Assembly: GCA_913060575.1 (NCBI GenBank)
Contig: CAJXRR010000002.1
Location: forward strand, 1 to 43,176
Direction: 5' to 3'
From: an uncultured Flavobacterium sp.
GTDB taxonomy: Bacteria; Bacteroidota; Bacteroidia; Flavobacteriales; Flavobacteriaceae
Length of the DNA stretch: 43,176 nucleotides
In this document: piece by piece, positions 20,540 through 29,588 of the stretch
Numbering within the stretch: position 1 is the stretch's first letter
How the letters are laid out: each line of letters begins with the position of its first letter
The notes under the pieces: generated by a model
What the model saw: the letters and a program-made list of their open reading frames with translations, nothing else
What the model was told of the DNA's origin: nothing
Database searches by the model: none
Position numbers and translations under genes: made by a program

Positions 20540-21652
20540 TTATAAGTTTAGAGGTATTAAAATATAACGACCTGTTAAGTCATTAAACCATACATCATAA
20601 TCATCTTCAACTACTACAGGAATATTTCCTCCATTCTCAGTTGCTTGTCCAGAAAACGATGTGCTTCCTGCCCAAACAGAACTTGTGTTAGTTAAAAATT
20701 GTAAATCACCAGGAACTAACCTTATATTATTCACATACCAGATATGACTATCAAATGTAGATTGAGTCATCGGAGCTGATGCAGGAGCTGATGATCCTTG
20801 CATTGTCATGCTTGTAAAATCAGTTGCTCCAGTTGCGTCGTAGGCCTCAAAAGAATAGTTATTATTAGAATAATCTATTCTAAAGGTATAAGAACCTGCT
20901 ACTGCAATAGGATTATTGTTGTTAGGGAATGTGTTAGGGTCACTTCCAGTTCCATCATTCACCTCAATAGAAGACCCATCATTAGTACCCCATTGAGGTT
21001 GCCATAATCCTTTAACTTCTAAAACTTTAAATTGTCCAGAATTGTAATAACCGGTATAGTAATATATGTTAGGATTTGATCCGTCTCTAAATAAAGGAGG
21101 GTTATTGTTGTTGTTATTCCATCCCGGAGCTGTTGCATCACCAACTAAATAATAGTCAGTAAACGGATAGTTAAAGAACGGACTCACCATCAAACTAATT
21201 GTGTTTGAAGTAAGTGGAATACCATTTTGCGATCCTAAAGAAGAGACAATTCTAACATAAATTGTACTAAAAGCAAATGGAGGTAAACCAACAGTTCCTG
21301 CAGCTGAGTTAAGTTCGTTGACACTTAATGTTGCAGAATTATTTCCAGTAACAGATGTTGTAGTTATTGGAGTGGTAAAAGCGTCATCTGATGCAAATTG
21401 AACTGCATAATTTACAGAGGCTTGTTGCCCGTAATCTGCTGATTGCCAATTTAAAGTAATCGCAGGATTGTTTGTGTTAACAGCATCTAATTCTATACTA
21501 GGAATTCCTAATTCTGCTAAAACAGGTGCGGTTGGGTTAGCAGCTGTAACAAATAGTTCTGCATCATCTTCACAAGAAGTAAACAGCACAATAGTAAGTG
21601 CCATGATGACCATGCTCGATAATAATTTTCTATAGTTTTTCATTGTTTTCAT
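20540..21652 (-). CDS. SusE-like outer-membrane starch-binding lipoprotein
   Basis: Lipobox VLFTSCEDDAE; shares GDATAPGWNNNNNN, WQPQWGTNDG and YDVWFNDLTGRYILIP with the adjacent gene. Confidence 0.87.
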   Translation of the reverse strand: MKTMKNYRKLLSSMVIMALTIVLFTSCEDDAELFVTAANPTAPVLAELGIPSIELDAVNTNNPAITLNWQSADYGQQASVNYAVQFASDDAFTTPITTTSVTGNNSATLSVNELNSAAGTVGLPPFAFSTIYVRIVSSLGSQNGIPLTSNTISLMVSPFFNYPFTDYYLVGDATAPGWNNNNNNPPLFRDGSNPNIYYYTGYYNSGQFKVLEVKGLWQPQWGTNDGSSIEVNDGTGSDPNTFPNNNNPIAVAGSYTFRIDYSNNNYSFEAYDATGATDFTSMTMQGSSAPASAPMTQSTFDSHIWYVNNIRLVPGDLQFLTNTSSVWAGSTSFSGQATENGGNIPVVVEDDYDVWFNDLTGRYILIPLNL

Positions 21653-21656
21653 TGTT

Positions 21657-23264
21657 TTAGTAACCTGGATTTTGAGTTAGGTTAGGGTTGGATGATAAAC
21701 TAGCAGCTGGAATTGGATATAAATCGTAATTTAAAGGTATTGCTATACCATTACTTCCATTTCCTTTCCATGCCCAGTTATAATTTCCGCCAGTGAAAAG
21801 ACCATATCTTATTAAGTCTTGACGTCTGTGTGCTTCCCAGTGTAGTTCTCTAGATCTTTCGTCTAAAATAAACTCTAGGGTAATATCTCCAACAGGAACT
21901 AAATTAGGGTTGTTAGCTCTTGTTCTTAATGCATCTATAAAACCTTTAGCGGTATTCATATCTCCACCATTTCCACCTCTTAATACAGCTTCAGCATACA
22001 TTAAGTAAACATCTGCTAATCTGAATAAAGGAAAATCTGTATCAACAAAAACTTGGTCAATACCAAAACCACCTGTAGAGGTTGCGTTAGAGTATTTTTG
22101 GATAATATATCCAGAATCTCTATCAGAAATATCAATGATGTTTACAGTTCTTCCTGCTGAAATGATCGTATTTCTTGTATCAGTACTATATAAACCACCA
22201 TCAAAAAGATCTGCAAATTGCTTTCTTACACGAAGGGCTCCTCCCCAGCCACCTGGCTCAACTCCTACTTCTGCTCCGTTTACTTCAATACTTCCAACAG
22301 AACCGTTAATCATTACTGTTCCTGGTCCAAAGTTTTGGGTAACTAAGCCATCTGAACCAATTGGGAAAATAATCTCATTAATTGCAGAATTCACATCGTT
22401 GTCTGCCATGAAATTGTGTGCATATTCATCTGCAAGCATAAACCCTCCACCAAGTATTTTATTAAGTTCTGTTAAAGCTTCAGTGTATTTAGCTTGTCCA
22501 ATATATACTTCTGCATTTAAATACATTTTAGATAAAATCATCCAAGCTACTGCTTGGTCAGCTCTACCATATTGATTTTGTCTTGGCGCTACTAAATCTG
22601 AATTAATTGCTTGTAGCTCAGACTCAACAAAAGCGAATAATTGTGCTCTGTCATATACTTGTGGAATTGTGTTTAAAGCATCGTCTTCAGTTATAAAGTT
22701 TGCTTTTCCGAATAAATCCATTAAGTGATAATAAGATAATGCTCTTAATAATCTTGCTTCTGCTCTGAAGTTTACAATCTCTGCACGAGTAGCTGCAGAA
22801 ACATTTCTTTCATCAAGTTTTGCATCTGTAGTCTCTCTTAATAAATTATTTGCAAATGCTACTGATGTATGAGCACGTCCCCAAAAACCTAAAAATATTG
22901 GGTTTTGAGTAGTCCAGATATTTCTTTGAATTTCTCTAGTTCCTGGATCATTTTCATAAGACCAAATCATTTGATCGGCCGATAATGTTTGCATGTAGAG
23001 CAATGTTCTACCGTACTGAGAAGTTCCGGCATCTAAACCTTGAATATTAGAACTTCCAGCACCATCAGTACCTGTTAATGCTAAGTTTCCATAAACACTA
23101 GCTAATACTTCTAGATAAGCACTTTCATTTTGAAAAAACTCGTCTGCCAGTGTGTTTTGATCATCTTGTGGTGTCACATCAAGATCTCCCTCACATGAGG
23201 TAAAGAAAGTGACTAGAACTAAGGATGCTATTAGAACCCTTAAATTTAAATATTTTGTTTTCAT
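21657..23264 (-). CDS. susD: RagB/SusD family nutrient uptake outer membrane lipoprotein
   Basis: Lipobox TFFTSCEGD and SusD motifs EARLLRALSYYHLMDLFGKANF, FPLFRLADVYLMYAEAVLRGG, RSRELHWEAHRRQDLIRYG. Confidence 0.96.
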   Translation of the reverse strand: MKTKYLNLRVLIASLVLVTFFTSCEGDLDVTPQDDQNTLADEFFQNESAYLEVLASVYGNLALTGTDGAGSSNIQGLDAGTSQYGRTLLYMQTLSADQMIWSYENDPGTREIQRNIWTTQNPIFLGFWGRAHTSVAFANNLLRETTDAKLDERNVSAATRAEIVNFRAEARLLRALSYYHLMDLFGKANFITEDDALNTIPQVYDRAQLFAFVESELQAINSDLVAPRQNQYGRADQAVAWMILSKMYLNAEVYIGQAKYTEALTELNKILGGGFMLADEYAHNFMADNDVNSAINEIIFPIGSDGLVTQNFGPGTVMINGSVGSIEVNGAEVGVEPGGWGGALRVRKQFADLFDGGLYSTDTRNTIISAGRTVNIIDISDRDSGYIIQKYSNATSTGGFGIDQVFVDTDFPLFRLADVYLMYAEAVLRGGNGGDMNTAKGFIDALRTRANNPNLVPVGDITLEFILDERSRELHWEAHRRQDLIRYGLFTGGNYNWAWKGNGSNGIAIPLNYDLYPIPAASLSSNPNLTQNPGY

Positions 23265-23269
23265 TTTTT

Positions 23270-26155
23270 TTAGAATTTAATGTTAGCTCCAAATAAGAAA
23301 GTTCTTGCTCTTGGGTATATTGTATTGTCAATACCGTTAAATACTTCAGGATCTATCCCTGAATATTCACTGATAACAAATACGTTTTGCACACCAGTCC
23401 AAAGACGTACACTTTTAAACCCTTTAAATGGTTTTTCAAAGGTATATCCAAGTGTTACGTTATCCATTCTTAAAAAAGATCCATTCTCTATATAAATATC
23501 TGAAAGTATAACATCAGAAGTATTTAAAAAGTTCGTGTTTAAAACTGAAGTAGGAACGTTTCCTAAAACTGACTGATCTTGTAATAAAGCATATTGTGAG
23601 TTTGATGAGTTTACATTATTGTAAACATAATTTCCAATACTTGCTCTTAAGTTAAAAGAAAAATCAAAACTATCATAATTAAATGTCGATTGAAAACCAA
23701 AAGTAGCATCAGGGTCAGGATTGTTCTTTATATATCTGTCGTCATCATTAATTAAACCGTTACCATCTAAATCTGCATAAGCTCCTTCGATTGGATTGTT
23801 GTTGGTGTCATATAATTGTTTGTAAACAAAGAATGAATTTGGTGCAAATCCTTCACGAAGTAATTGAATATTATTTCCAGTTCCTCCTGCGATTCCTCCA
23901 GTTACAATATCTAAACCTAAAGGCAGATTGCTAATTTCTCTGTTAAAGAAAGAACCATTGAAGTTAATACTCCAGTTCATATTTTCCTTTTCTATAATAT
24001 CTGCATTGATAGAAAACTCTAATCCATCTACTCTAGAATCTCCAATATTTCGAACAATTCTGTTTGTAAAGTTTGCTCCTTCTGCTATTTGAGTAGGGAA
24101 TAATAAATCTTCAGATTTTTTTCGATAAGCACTTACACTACCTGTTATTTTATCATCAAATAGTCCGTAATCAATACCTACTTCTATAGTAGAAACTTCT
24201 TCCCATTTTAAATCTCTATTGATTGCTTGTGCAACTGCAGGAGAAATTACTAAACCTCCAAAGACAACTTGTGATTGTGGATCACCAGAACGAAAACGAT
24301 CTAAGTAAATAGTACCTTCATTAATACTCTGTTGACCATTGGTACCATAACTTGCTCTTAATTTTAAAGAAGAGATTGTTTTACTGTCTTTTAAGAAATC
24401 TTCTTCTCCAATTTGCCATGCACCTGCAACTCCAAAGAAGTTTCCAAAACGATTACTAGGACCAAACCTAGAAGTTCCATCTCTTCTGTAGTTAGCTGTA
24501 AATAAATATTTATCATTGTAAGATAACTCGAGTCTAGATATATAAGCCAAAAGGATCACATCATCATTTGTATTTACACCAGGAACAGAAAGAGGATCTC
24601 TTAAATTTCCTGTAAAGCTTCCTTCACCAACAAACTTTTGATAGTTATATCCTAAAGTACCTTTTACTTTTAACTTGTCAAAAGTCTTATCATAAGCAAA
24701 ATAAGTATTTAAGTTAGTATTTGTTGATTCAAAGTCTGAATACGATTCTGTACCTCTAAAAAGAGCTACAGGATCTGTAGTTGCAGCATATATAGAACTT
24801 AAAAATCTAGAATTAAATTTCTGATTATCGTACCCTAATTCTACAACTGCGTGTAATTCTGGTAAATTGTGAATTTCATAATCAAATCTTACATTTCCAA
24901 AAATTCTATCTGCATCAGTTATATTTAGATTCTGAGCTAATGCAGCTACTGGATTTCTTCCTCCGTTAGCAATATTAACACCATTTCTGTGTTGATAATA
25001 TCCTCCAAAAGGAGACATTGTATCAAAAACTGGTTGTGTTGGATCATAACGTAATGCTGCTGAAATTTGTCCTTGGTCTGCAGCGTCTCTAGAGTTATCA
25101 GCATAATTCGCATTAATGCTCACTTTTAAATGATCATCAAAGAAAGTAGGGTTTAAAGATAAAGAAACATTAGATCTTCTATTTTTATCGTGAATCAATA
25201 CTCCATTAACAACCGTATTACCAATAGATAGTCTTGTTGGTACTCCAAGAAGAGAACCTCTCACAGAAAGATTTGTGATTTTCTGTGCGCCATTTCTAAA
25301 GATTTCGTCTTGCCAATCTGTATTCGCAGTCCCTAAATCTCCAACTCTAGAAGGAAATTGTTGACCAACAATATTTCTAAATTCATCCGCAGAAAATACA
25401 TTTATTCTATTTTCATTAGTTGCAGAACTGTATTGTAAATCTAAATCAGCACTAAAACTCTTAGATCCTTTTTTAGTAGTAATGATGATGACACCATTTG
25501 CTGCACGAGACCCATAGATAGCTGTAGCTGATGCATCTTTAAGAATCGAAAAGGATTCGATATCATTTGGGTTTATAGAAGAAAGCGAAACGCCTTCTAA
25601 TGGTAAACCATCAATAATAATTAAAGGATCATTACTTCCAGAAACAGAAGCACCACCTCTTATACGAATTTGAGCACCTGCACCAGGAGCACCACTTTGT
25701 GTAATATTTACACCAGAAACACGACCAGATAATAAATTCTCTGGAGTTACAATATTTCCTCTAGTAAAGTCTTTTTGAGTAATAGCCTCTACAGAACCTG
25801 TAGCGTCTTTTATTGTAGTTGAACCGTAACCGATCACAACAATCTCATCGAGTCTTTGAGAACTTTCCTCAAGTTCAATTGTAATATTAAAATTTGAACC
25901 GATAGTAACTTCTTTGCTTGCAAAACCTAAATACGTTGCAACAATTACGTCTCCTGTCTTTATGTTTTTTAGTTCAAAGTTTCCATCAAAATCTGTAAAA
26001 GCACCATTCGTTGTACCTTTAACAATCAAGCTCACTCCAGGCAATCCTTCACCTGTTGCTTTTTCTTTTACCACACCTTTTAATGTTTGTTGGGCAAACA
26101 TCGCAAAAGATGAAAGTAGAAGAACTCCAGTTAACAATAATTTAAATTTTCTCAT
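23270..26155 (-). CDS. susC: SusC/RagA family TonB-linked outer membrane protein
   Basis: Signal peptide (MRKFKLLLTGVLLLSSFAMFAQQ), carboxypeptidase-like domain (LKGVVKEKATGEGLPGVSL), plug motif SGRVSGVNITQSGAPGAGAQIRIRGGAS and the usual barrel. Start moved from 26218 to the ATG at 26155. Confidence 0.96.
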   Translation of the reverse strand: MRKFKLLLTGVLLLSSFAMFAQQTLKGVVKEKATGEGLPGVSLIVKGTTNGAFTDFDGNFELKNIKTGDVIVATYLGFASKEVTIGSNFNITIELEESSQRLDEIVVIGYGSTTIKDATGSVEAITQKDFTRGNIVTPENLLSGRVSGVNITQSGAPGAGAQIRIRGGASVSGSNDPLIIIDGLPLEGVSLSSINPNDIESFSILKDASATAIYGSRAANGVIIITTKKGSKSFSADLDLQYSSATNENRINVFSADEFRNIVGQQFPSRVGDLGTANTDWQDEIFRNGAQKITNLSVRGSLLGVPTRLSIGNTVVNGVLIHDKNRRSNVSLSLNPTFFDDHLKVSINANYADNSRDAADQGQISAALRYDPTQPVFDTMSPFGGYYQHRNGVNIANGGRNPVAALAQNLNITDADRIFGNVRFDYEIHNLPELHAVVELGYDNQKFNSRFLSSIYAATTDPVALFRGTESYSDFESTNTNLNTYFAYDKTFDKLKVKGTLGYNYQKFVGEGSFTGNLRDPLSVPGVNTNDDVILLAYISRLELSYNDKYLFTANYRRDGTSRFGPSNRFGNFFGVAGAWQIGEEDFLKDSKTISSLKLRASYGTNGQQSINEGTIYLDRFRSGDPQSQVVFGGLVISPAVAQAINRDLKWEEVSTIEVGIDYGLFDDKITGSVSAYRKKSEDLLFPTQIAEGANFTNRIVRNIGDSRVDGLEFSINADIIEKENMNWSINFNGSFFNREISNLPLGLDIVTGGIAGGTGNNIQLLREGFAPNSFFVYKQLYDTNNNPIEGAYADLDGNGLINDDDRYIKNNPDPDATFGFQSTFNYDSFDFSFNLRASIGNYVYNNVNSSNSQYALLQDQSVLGNVPTSVLNTNFLNTSDVILSDIYIENGSFLRMDNVTLGYTFEKPFKGFKSVRLWTGVQNVFVISEYSGIDPEVFNGIDNTIYPRARTFLFGANIKF

Positions 26156-26259
26156 GTATTTTATGTTAAATAATAACCGTAAATTTGACTTGCGATTAAC
26201 AATAAATTTACATTCCACTTACCGAATGTATTAAATAAAAGTGTTGACTCCTTTAGTAT

Positions 26260-26290
26260 ATAACATACGAAACCGATTTCGTGTTAACAA
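26260..26290 (-). promoter_or_regulatory. Candidate susC promoter (TTG-N20-TATGTTAT) with an operator filling part of the spacer
   Basis: On the minus strand, TTG (26290-26288) and TATGTTAT (26267-26260) approximate the TTG/TAnnTTTG consensus. Confidence 0.45.
26268..26281. promoter_or_regulatory. Candidate LacI-family operator O1 (CGAAACCGATTTCG)
   Basis: Near-palindromic 14-mer next to a divergent LacI-type gene; its exact reverse complement occurs at 26309-26322. Confidence 0.75.
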
Positions 26291-26308
26291 CTTTTATTTT
26301 GATTTTTC

Positions 26309-26322
26309 CGAAATCGGTTTCG
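26309..26322. promoter_or_regulatory. Candidate LacI-family operator O2 (CGAAATCGGTTTCG)
   Basis: Exact reverse complement of O1, 41 bp away, inside a 28-bp direct repeat with 26/28 identity. Confidence 0.75.
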
Positions 26323-26391
26323 TGTTAACAACTTTTGGAGGTTTTATCAAAAATACAAAAAACACTTATTTGATTATCGATATATCAAAAA

Positions 26392-27402
26392 ATGAAACAA
26401 AAAATTACAATAAAAACAATTTCAAAAGAACTAGGGGTTTCAACATCTACGGTATCTAAAGCTCTTAGAGATAGTCATGAAATAAGTGCAGAAACTAAAG
26501 AAAGAATTAAAGCGTACGCAGACTTTTTTAATTACAAACCTAATAACCTTGCATTACAGTTACGAAATCAAAAAACTAAAGTAATTGGTGTGATTCTTCC
26601 CAAAATAGTTCATCATTTCTTCTCAACAGTAATTAAAGGAATCGAAAAAGGAGCTAGTGAAAAAGGATATCATATCATGGTTTGCTTTTCTAACGAATCT
26701 TATCAAAGTGAGGTTGATAACTTAAAAGTGCTTTCTAACGGAAGTGTAGATGGCTTATTGATTTCTGTAGCCAAAGAGACTTTGCAAAATGAAGACTTTA
26801 AACACTTGCAAGATTTAGTAAATGAGGAAATTCCTTTGGTGATGTTTGATAGAGTTTTAGACTCTATAGATTGTGATAAAGTGATTGTTGATGATATCGG
26901 TGGTGGATATAAAGCTACGAAACATTTAATTGAGCAAGGAAGAAAAAGAATCGCAATGCTATCAACTCCAGCACACGTAAACATTGGTGTTTTACGAGAA
27001 AAAGGATATACAAGAGCATTAAAAGAGTTTAACTTATTAGAAAGCTCAAATCTTGCAATAGAGGTTGATGATAATTCTGATTTAAAAGAGCAAATTTTTA
27101 AAGTTATAGACAAAGATATTGATGCAATTTTTGCAGTAAATGAAATATATGCCGCTGTTGCAATTAGAGCAATAAGAGAAAAAGGAATGAAGGTTCCTGA
27201 AGATATTTCTGTCGTTGGATTTACGGACGGACTGATTTCAGAATATTCATCACCTTCAATAACAGCAATTGTTCAGCATGGTTTTACTATGGGAAAACAA
27301 GCGGTAGAATTGTTGATAGATAGAATAGAAAATGAAAGTGAAAATTTACCTCCAGCAACCAAGGTAATCTCTAGTACTTTAAATATTAGAGAATCTAGTT
27401 AA
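26392..27402 (+). CDS. LacI family transcriptional regulator
   Basis: N-terminal HTH ITIKTISKELGVSTSTVSKALRDSHEISAETKERI and a periplasmic-binding-like effector domain. Confidence 0.96.
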   Translation: MKQKITIKTISKELGVSTSTVSKALRDSHEISAETKERIKAYADFFNYKPNNLALQLRNQKTKVIGVILPKIVHHFFSTVIKGIEKGASEKGYHIMVCFSNESYQSEVDNLKVLSNGSVDGLLISVAKETLQNEDFKHLQDLVNEEIPLVMFDRVLDSIDCDKVIVDDIGGGYKATKHLIEQGRKRIAMLSTPAHVNIGVLREKGYTRALKEFNLLESSNLAIEVDDNSDLKEQIFKVIDKDIDAIFAVNEIYAAVAIRAIREKGMKVPEDISVVGFTDGLISEYSSPSITAIVQHGFTMGKQAVELLIDRIENESENLPPATKVISSTLNIRESS

Positions 27403-27472
27403 GGTTAATTTTTTCTATTTTTCCTTCGCATTTCACAAAAAATTATATCTTTACCACATTATAAAAACAGAT

Positions 27473-27553
27473 TTATCAATAAATTTCATTCCACACAATT
27501 GAAATTGATAAGTCTCAGCGCTTATCGTAGTATTAACTAACAATATACGATAA
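27473..27553 (+). promoter_or_regulatory. Structured leader of the MFS operon: two successive stem-loops, the second covering the start codon
   Basis: TTATCAA(27473-27479)/TTGATAA(27505-27511) plus TTTCA(27484-27488)/TGAAA(27500-27504); TTATCGTA(27522-27529)/TACGATAA(27546-27553). Confidence 0.5.
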
Positions 27554-28896
27554 TGAAAAAGCGTACCTTAGGTTTTTGGGAGATTTGGAACATGAGTTTC
27601 GGATTTCTAGGAATTCAAATGGGTTTTGCCCTACAAAATGCAAACGCTAGTAGAATACTTCAAATTTTTGGAGCTGATGTTCACGAACTTTCATGGTTTT
27701 GGCTGATCGCACCATTAATGGGGTTAATTGTTCAGCCAGTCATAGGTCACTACAGCGATAATACATGGACACGATTTGGAAGAAGAAAACCCTTCTTTTT
27801 ATTAGGTGCTGTCTTAGCATCTGTCGGAATGGTGTTAATTCCTCAAGCAGACTTTATGATTGCAATTCTGCCAGCTCTATGGGTTGGTGCAGGAATGTTA
27901 ATGATCATGGATGCATCATTTAATATTGCGATGGAGCCTTTTAGAGCTTTAGTAGCGGATAACTTATCAGATGAACAAACTACAAAAGGATTTAGTGTAC
28001 AAACTGCATTAATTGGTATAGGAGCTGTTATAGGTTCTTGGTTGCCGTGGGTGCTAACAAATTGGTTTGGTGTTGCAAAATTTTCAGAAGAAGGAACTGT
28101 ACCGGATAATTTATTATGGTCTTTTATTATTGGAGCAGTAGTTTTAATTGTTTCAATTTTGATAACCATTTTCACCACAAAAGAATACAGCCCAGAAGAA
28201 ATGGCTCAGTTTGAAAATGCTGAAGAATCTGATGAAGAAAAACCAAAAGCAAAATTATCTGACATTTTTGAAGATTTCAGGAAAATGCCTGAAACCATGC
28301 GTCAACTTAGCTGGGTACAGTTTTTTTCTTGGTTTGCTTTGTTTGGGATGTGGGTTTTTGCAACACCTGCAATTGCTCAACATATTTATGGTCTGCCCTT
28401 TAGTGACTCTAGTAGTGAAACCTATCAAGAGGCTGGAAATTGGGTTGGAATCTTATTTGGAATTTACAATGGAGTATCAGCATTATTTGCATTCATCCTC
28501 CCTGTTATAGCAAAATCTATTAGTAGAAAGAAAACACACGCTTACGCATTATTTTGCGGTGGTATAGGTCTTTTACTAATCTATTTCTTACCAAACCCGA
28601 ATTGGTTAATACTTTCTATGTTGTTTATTGGAATCGCTTGGGCAAGTATCTTATCAATGCCATATGCTATGTTAGCAGGTTCTATTTCTCCAAAAAAAAT
28701 GGGAGTTTATATGGGAATATTTAATTTTTTCATAGTAATGCCCCAAATTATTAACGGAGTAATTGGAGGACCTTTAGTAAAATACGCTTATGGTAATCAA
28801 GCAATATTTGCATTGGTAGTAAGTGGTGTTAGTTTTTTAATTGCCGGATTCTTATCATTTAGAATTAATGATAAAAAAGATATAGTAATAAAATGA
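27553..28896 (+). CDS. MFS sugar transporter (maltose/SLC45-like)
   Basis: GFLGIQMGFALQNANASRILQIFG, PVIGHYSDNTWTRFGRRKPFF, and about 12 hydrophobic segments. Confidence 0.9.
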   Translation: MKKRTLGFWEIWNMSFGFLGIQMGFALQNANASRILQIFGADVHELSWFWLIAPLMGLIVQPVIGHYSDNTWTRFGRRKPFFLLGAVLASVGMVLIPQADFMIAILPALWVGAGMLMIMDASFNIAMEPFRALVADNLSDEQTTKGFSVQTALIGIGAVIGSWLPWVLTNWFGVAKFSEEGTVPDNLLWSFIIGAVVLIVSILITIFTTKEYSPEEMAQFENAEESDEEKPKAKLSDIFEDFRKMPETMRQLSWVQFFSWFALFGMWVFATPAIAQHIYGLPFSDSSSETYQEAGNWVGILFGIYNGVSALFAFILPVIAKSISRKKTHAYALFCGGIGLLLIYFLPNPNWLILSMLFIGIAWASILSMPYAMLAGSISPKKMGVYMGIFNFFIVMPQIINGVIGGPLVKYAYGNQAIFALVVSGVSFLIAGFLSFRINDKKDIVIK

Positions 28897-29573
28897 AAAT
28901 AAAAGGGTTCATATTTGATTTAGATGGTGTTATTGTTGATACTGCTAAATATCATTTTTTAGCTTGGAGAAAATTGGCCAATTCAGTTGGTGTTGATTTT
29001 ACTGAAGAGCAAAATGAGCAACTAAAAGGAGTAAGTAGAGTTAAGTCTTTAGAAAAGATTTTGGCTTGGGGAAGCATAACACTCTCTGACGATAAGTTCA
29101 CTGAATTAATGACAAAAAAGAATCATGATTATTTGAAGTATGTCGATCAAATGGACGAGTCAGAAATTTTACCCGATGTTACCAAAGTTTTAGCGTATTT
29201 GCAATTAAAAAGTCAACCTATTTCTTTAGGTTCTGCAAGTAAAAATGCACGTAATATCTTAAAAAAAGTAAGCCTATTTGAATCATTTGATGCTATTGTT
29301 GATGGTACTGATGTTTCTAAAGGAAAACCAAACCCCGAAGTATTTTTAACTGCAGCTAAGCTTTTAAACTTAAGCCCAGAAGACTGTATCGTATTTGAGG
29401 ATTCTGTAGCCGGAATTCAAGCAGCAAATAATGCAAACATGATTTCTATTGGTATAGGAAGTTCAGAAGTGTTATTTGAAGCAGATTTTGTTTTTAAAGA
29501 TTTTACTGAAATCTCAACAGAATTTATAGACATGCTCTTAACAGAAGAGTTAAAATTAAAGAATCAATCCTAA
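28893..29573 (+). CDS. pgmB: Beta-phosphoglucomutase (HAD superfamily)
   Basis: GFIFDLDGVIVDTAKYHFLAWR, LGSASKNARNIL, GKPNPEVFL, and VFEDSVAGIQAA. Overlaps the MFS stop by 4 nt. Confidence 0.95.
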   Translation: MKIKGFIFDLDGVIVDTAKYHFLAWRKLANSVGVDFTEEQNEQLKGVSRVKSLEKILAWGSITLSDDKFTELMTKKNHDYLKYVDQMDESEILPDVTKVLAYLQLKSQPISLGSASKNARNILKKVSLFESFDAIVDGTDVSKGKPNPEVFLTAAKLLNLSPEDCIVFEDSVAGIQAANNANMISIGIGSSEVLFEADFVFKDFTEISTEFIDMLLTEELKLKNQS

Positions 29574-29588
29574 GAAAAAAATAGAAGA

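Noticed and set aside
22135-22575. 146-aa plus-strand ORF inside susD, and similar ORFs antisense to maeB, ruvA, susC, lacI, MFS and GH97
   Set aside because: All lie within strongly supported genes on the other strand and show no recognisable domain.
26156-26218. 21-residue upstream extension of SusC (MECKFIVNRKSNLRLLFNIKY)
   Set aside because: The signal peptide starts cleanly at MRKFKLLL; the extension is leader sequence.
28211-28510. 99-aa plus-strand ORF in another frame of the MFS gene, and the 76-aa ORF at 30137-30367 in GH65
   Set aside because: Out-of-frame reading of conserved coding sequence.
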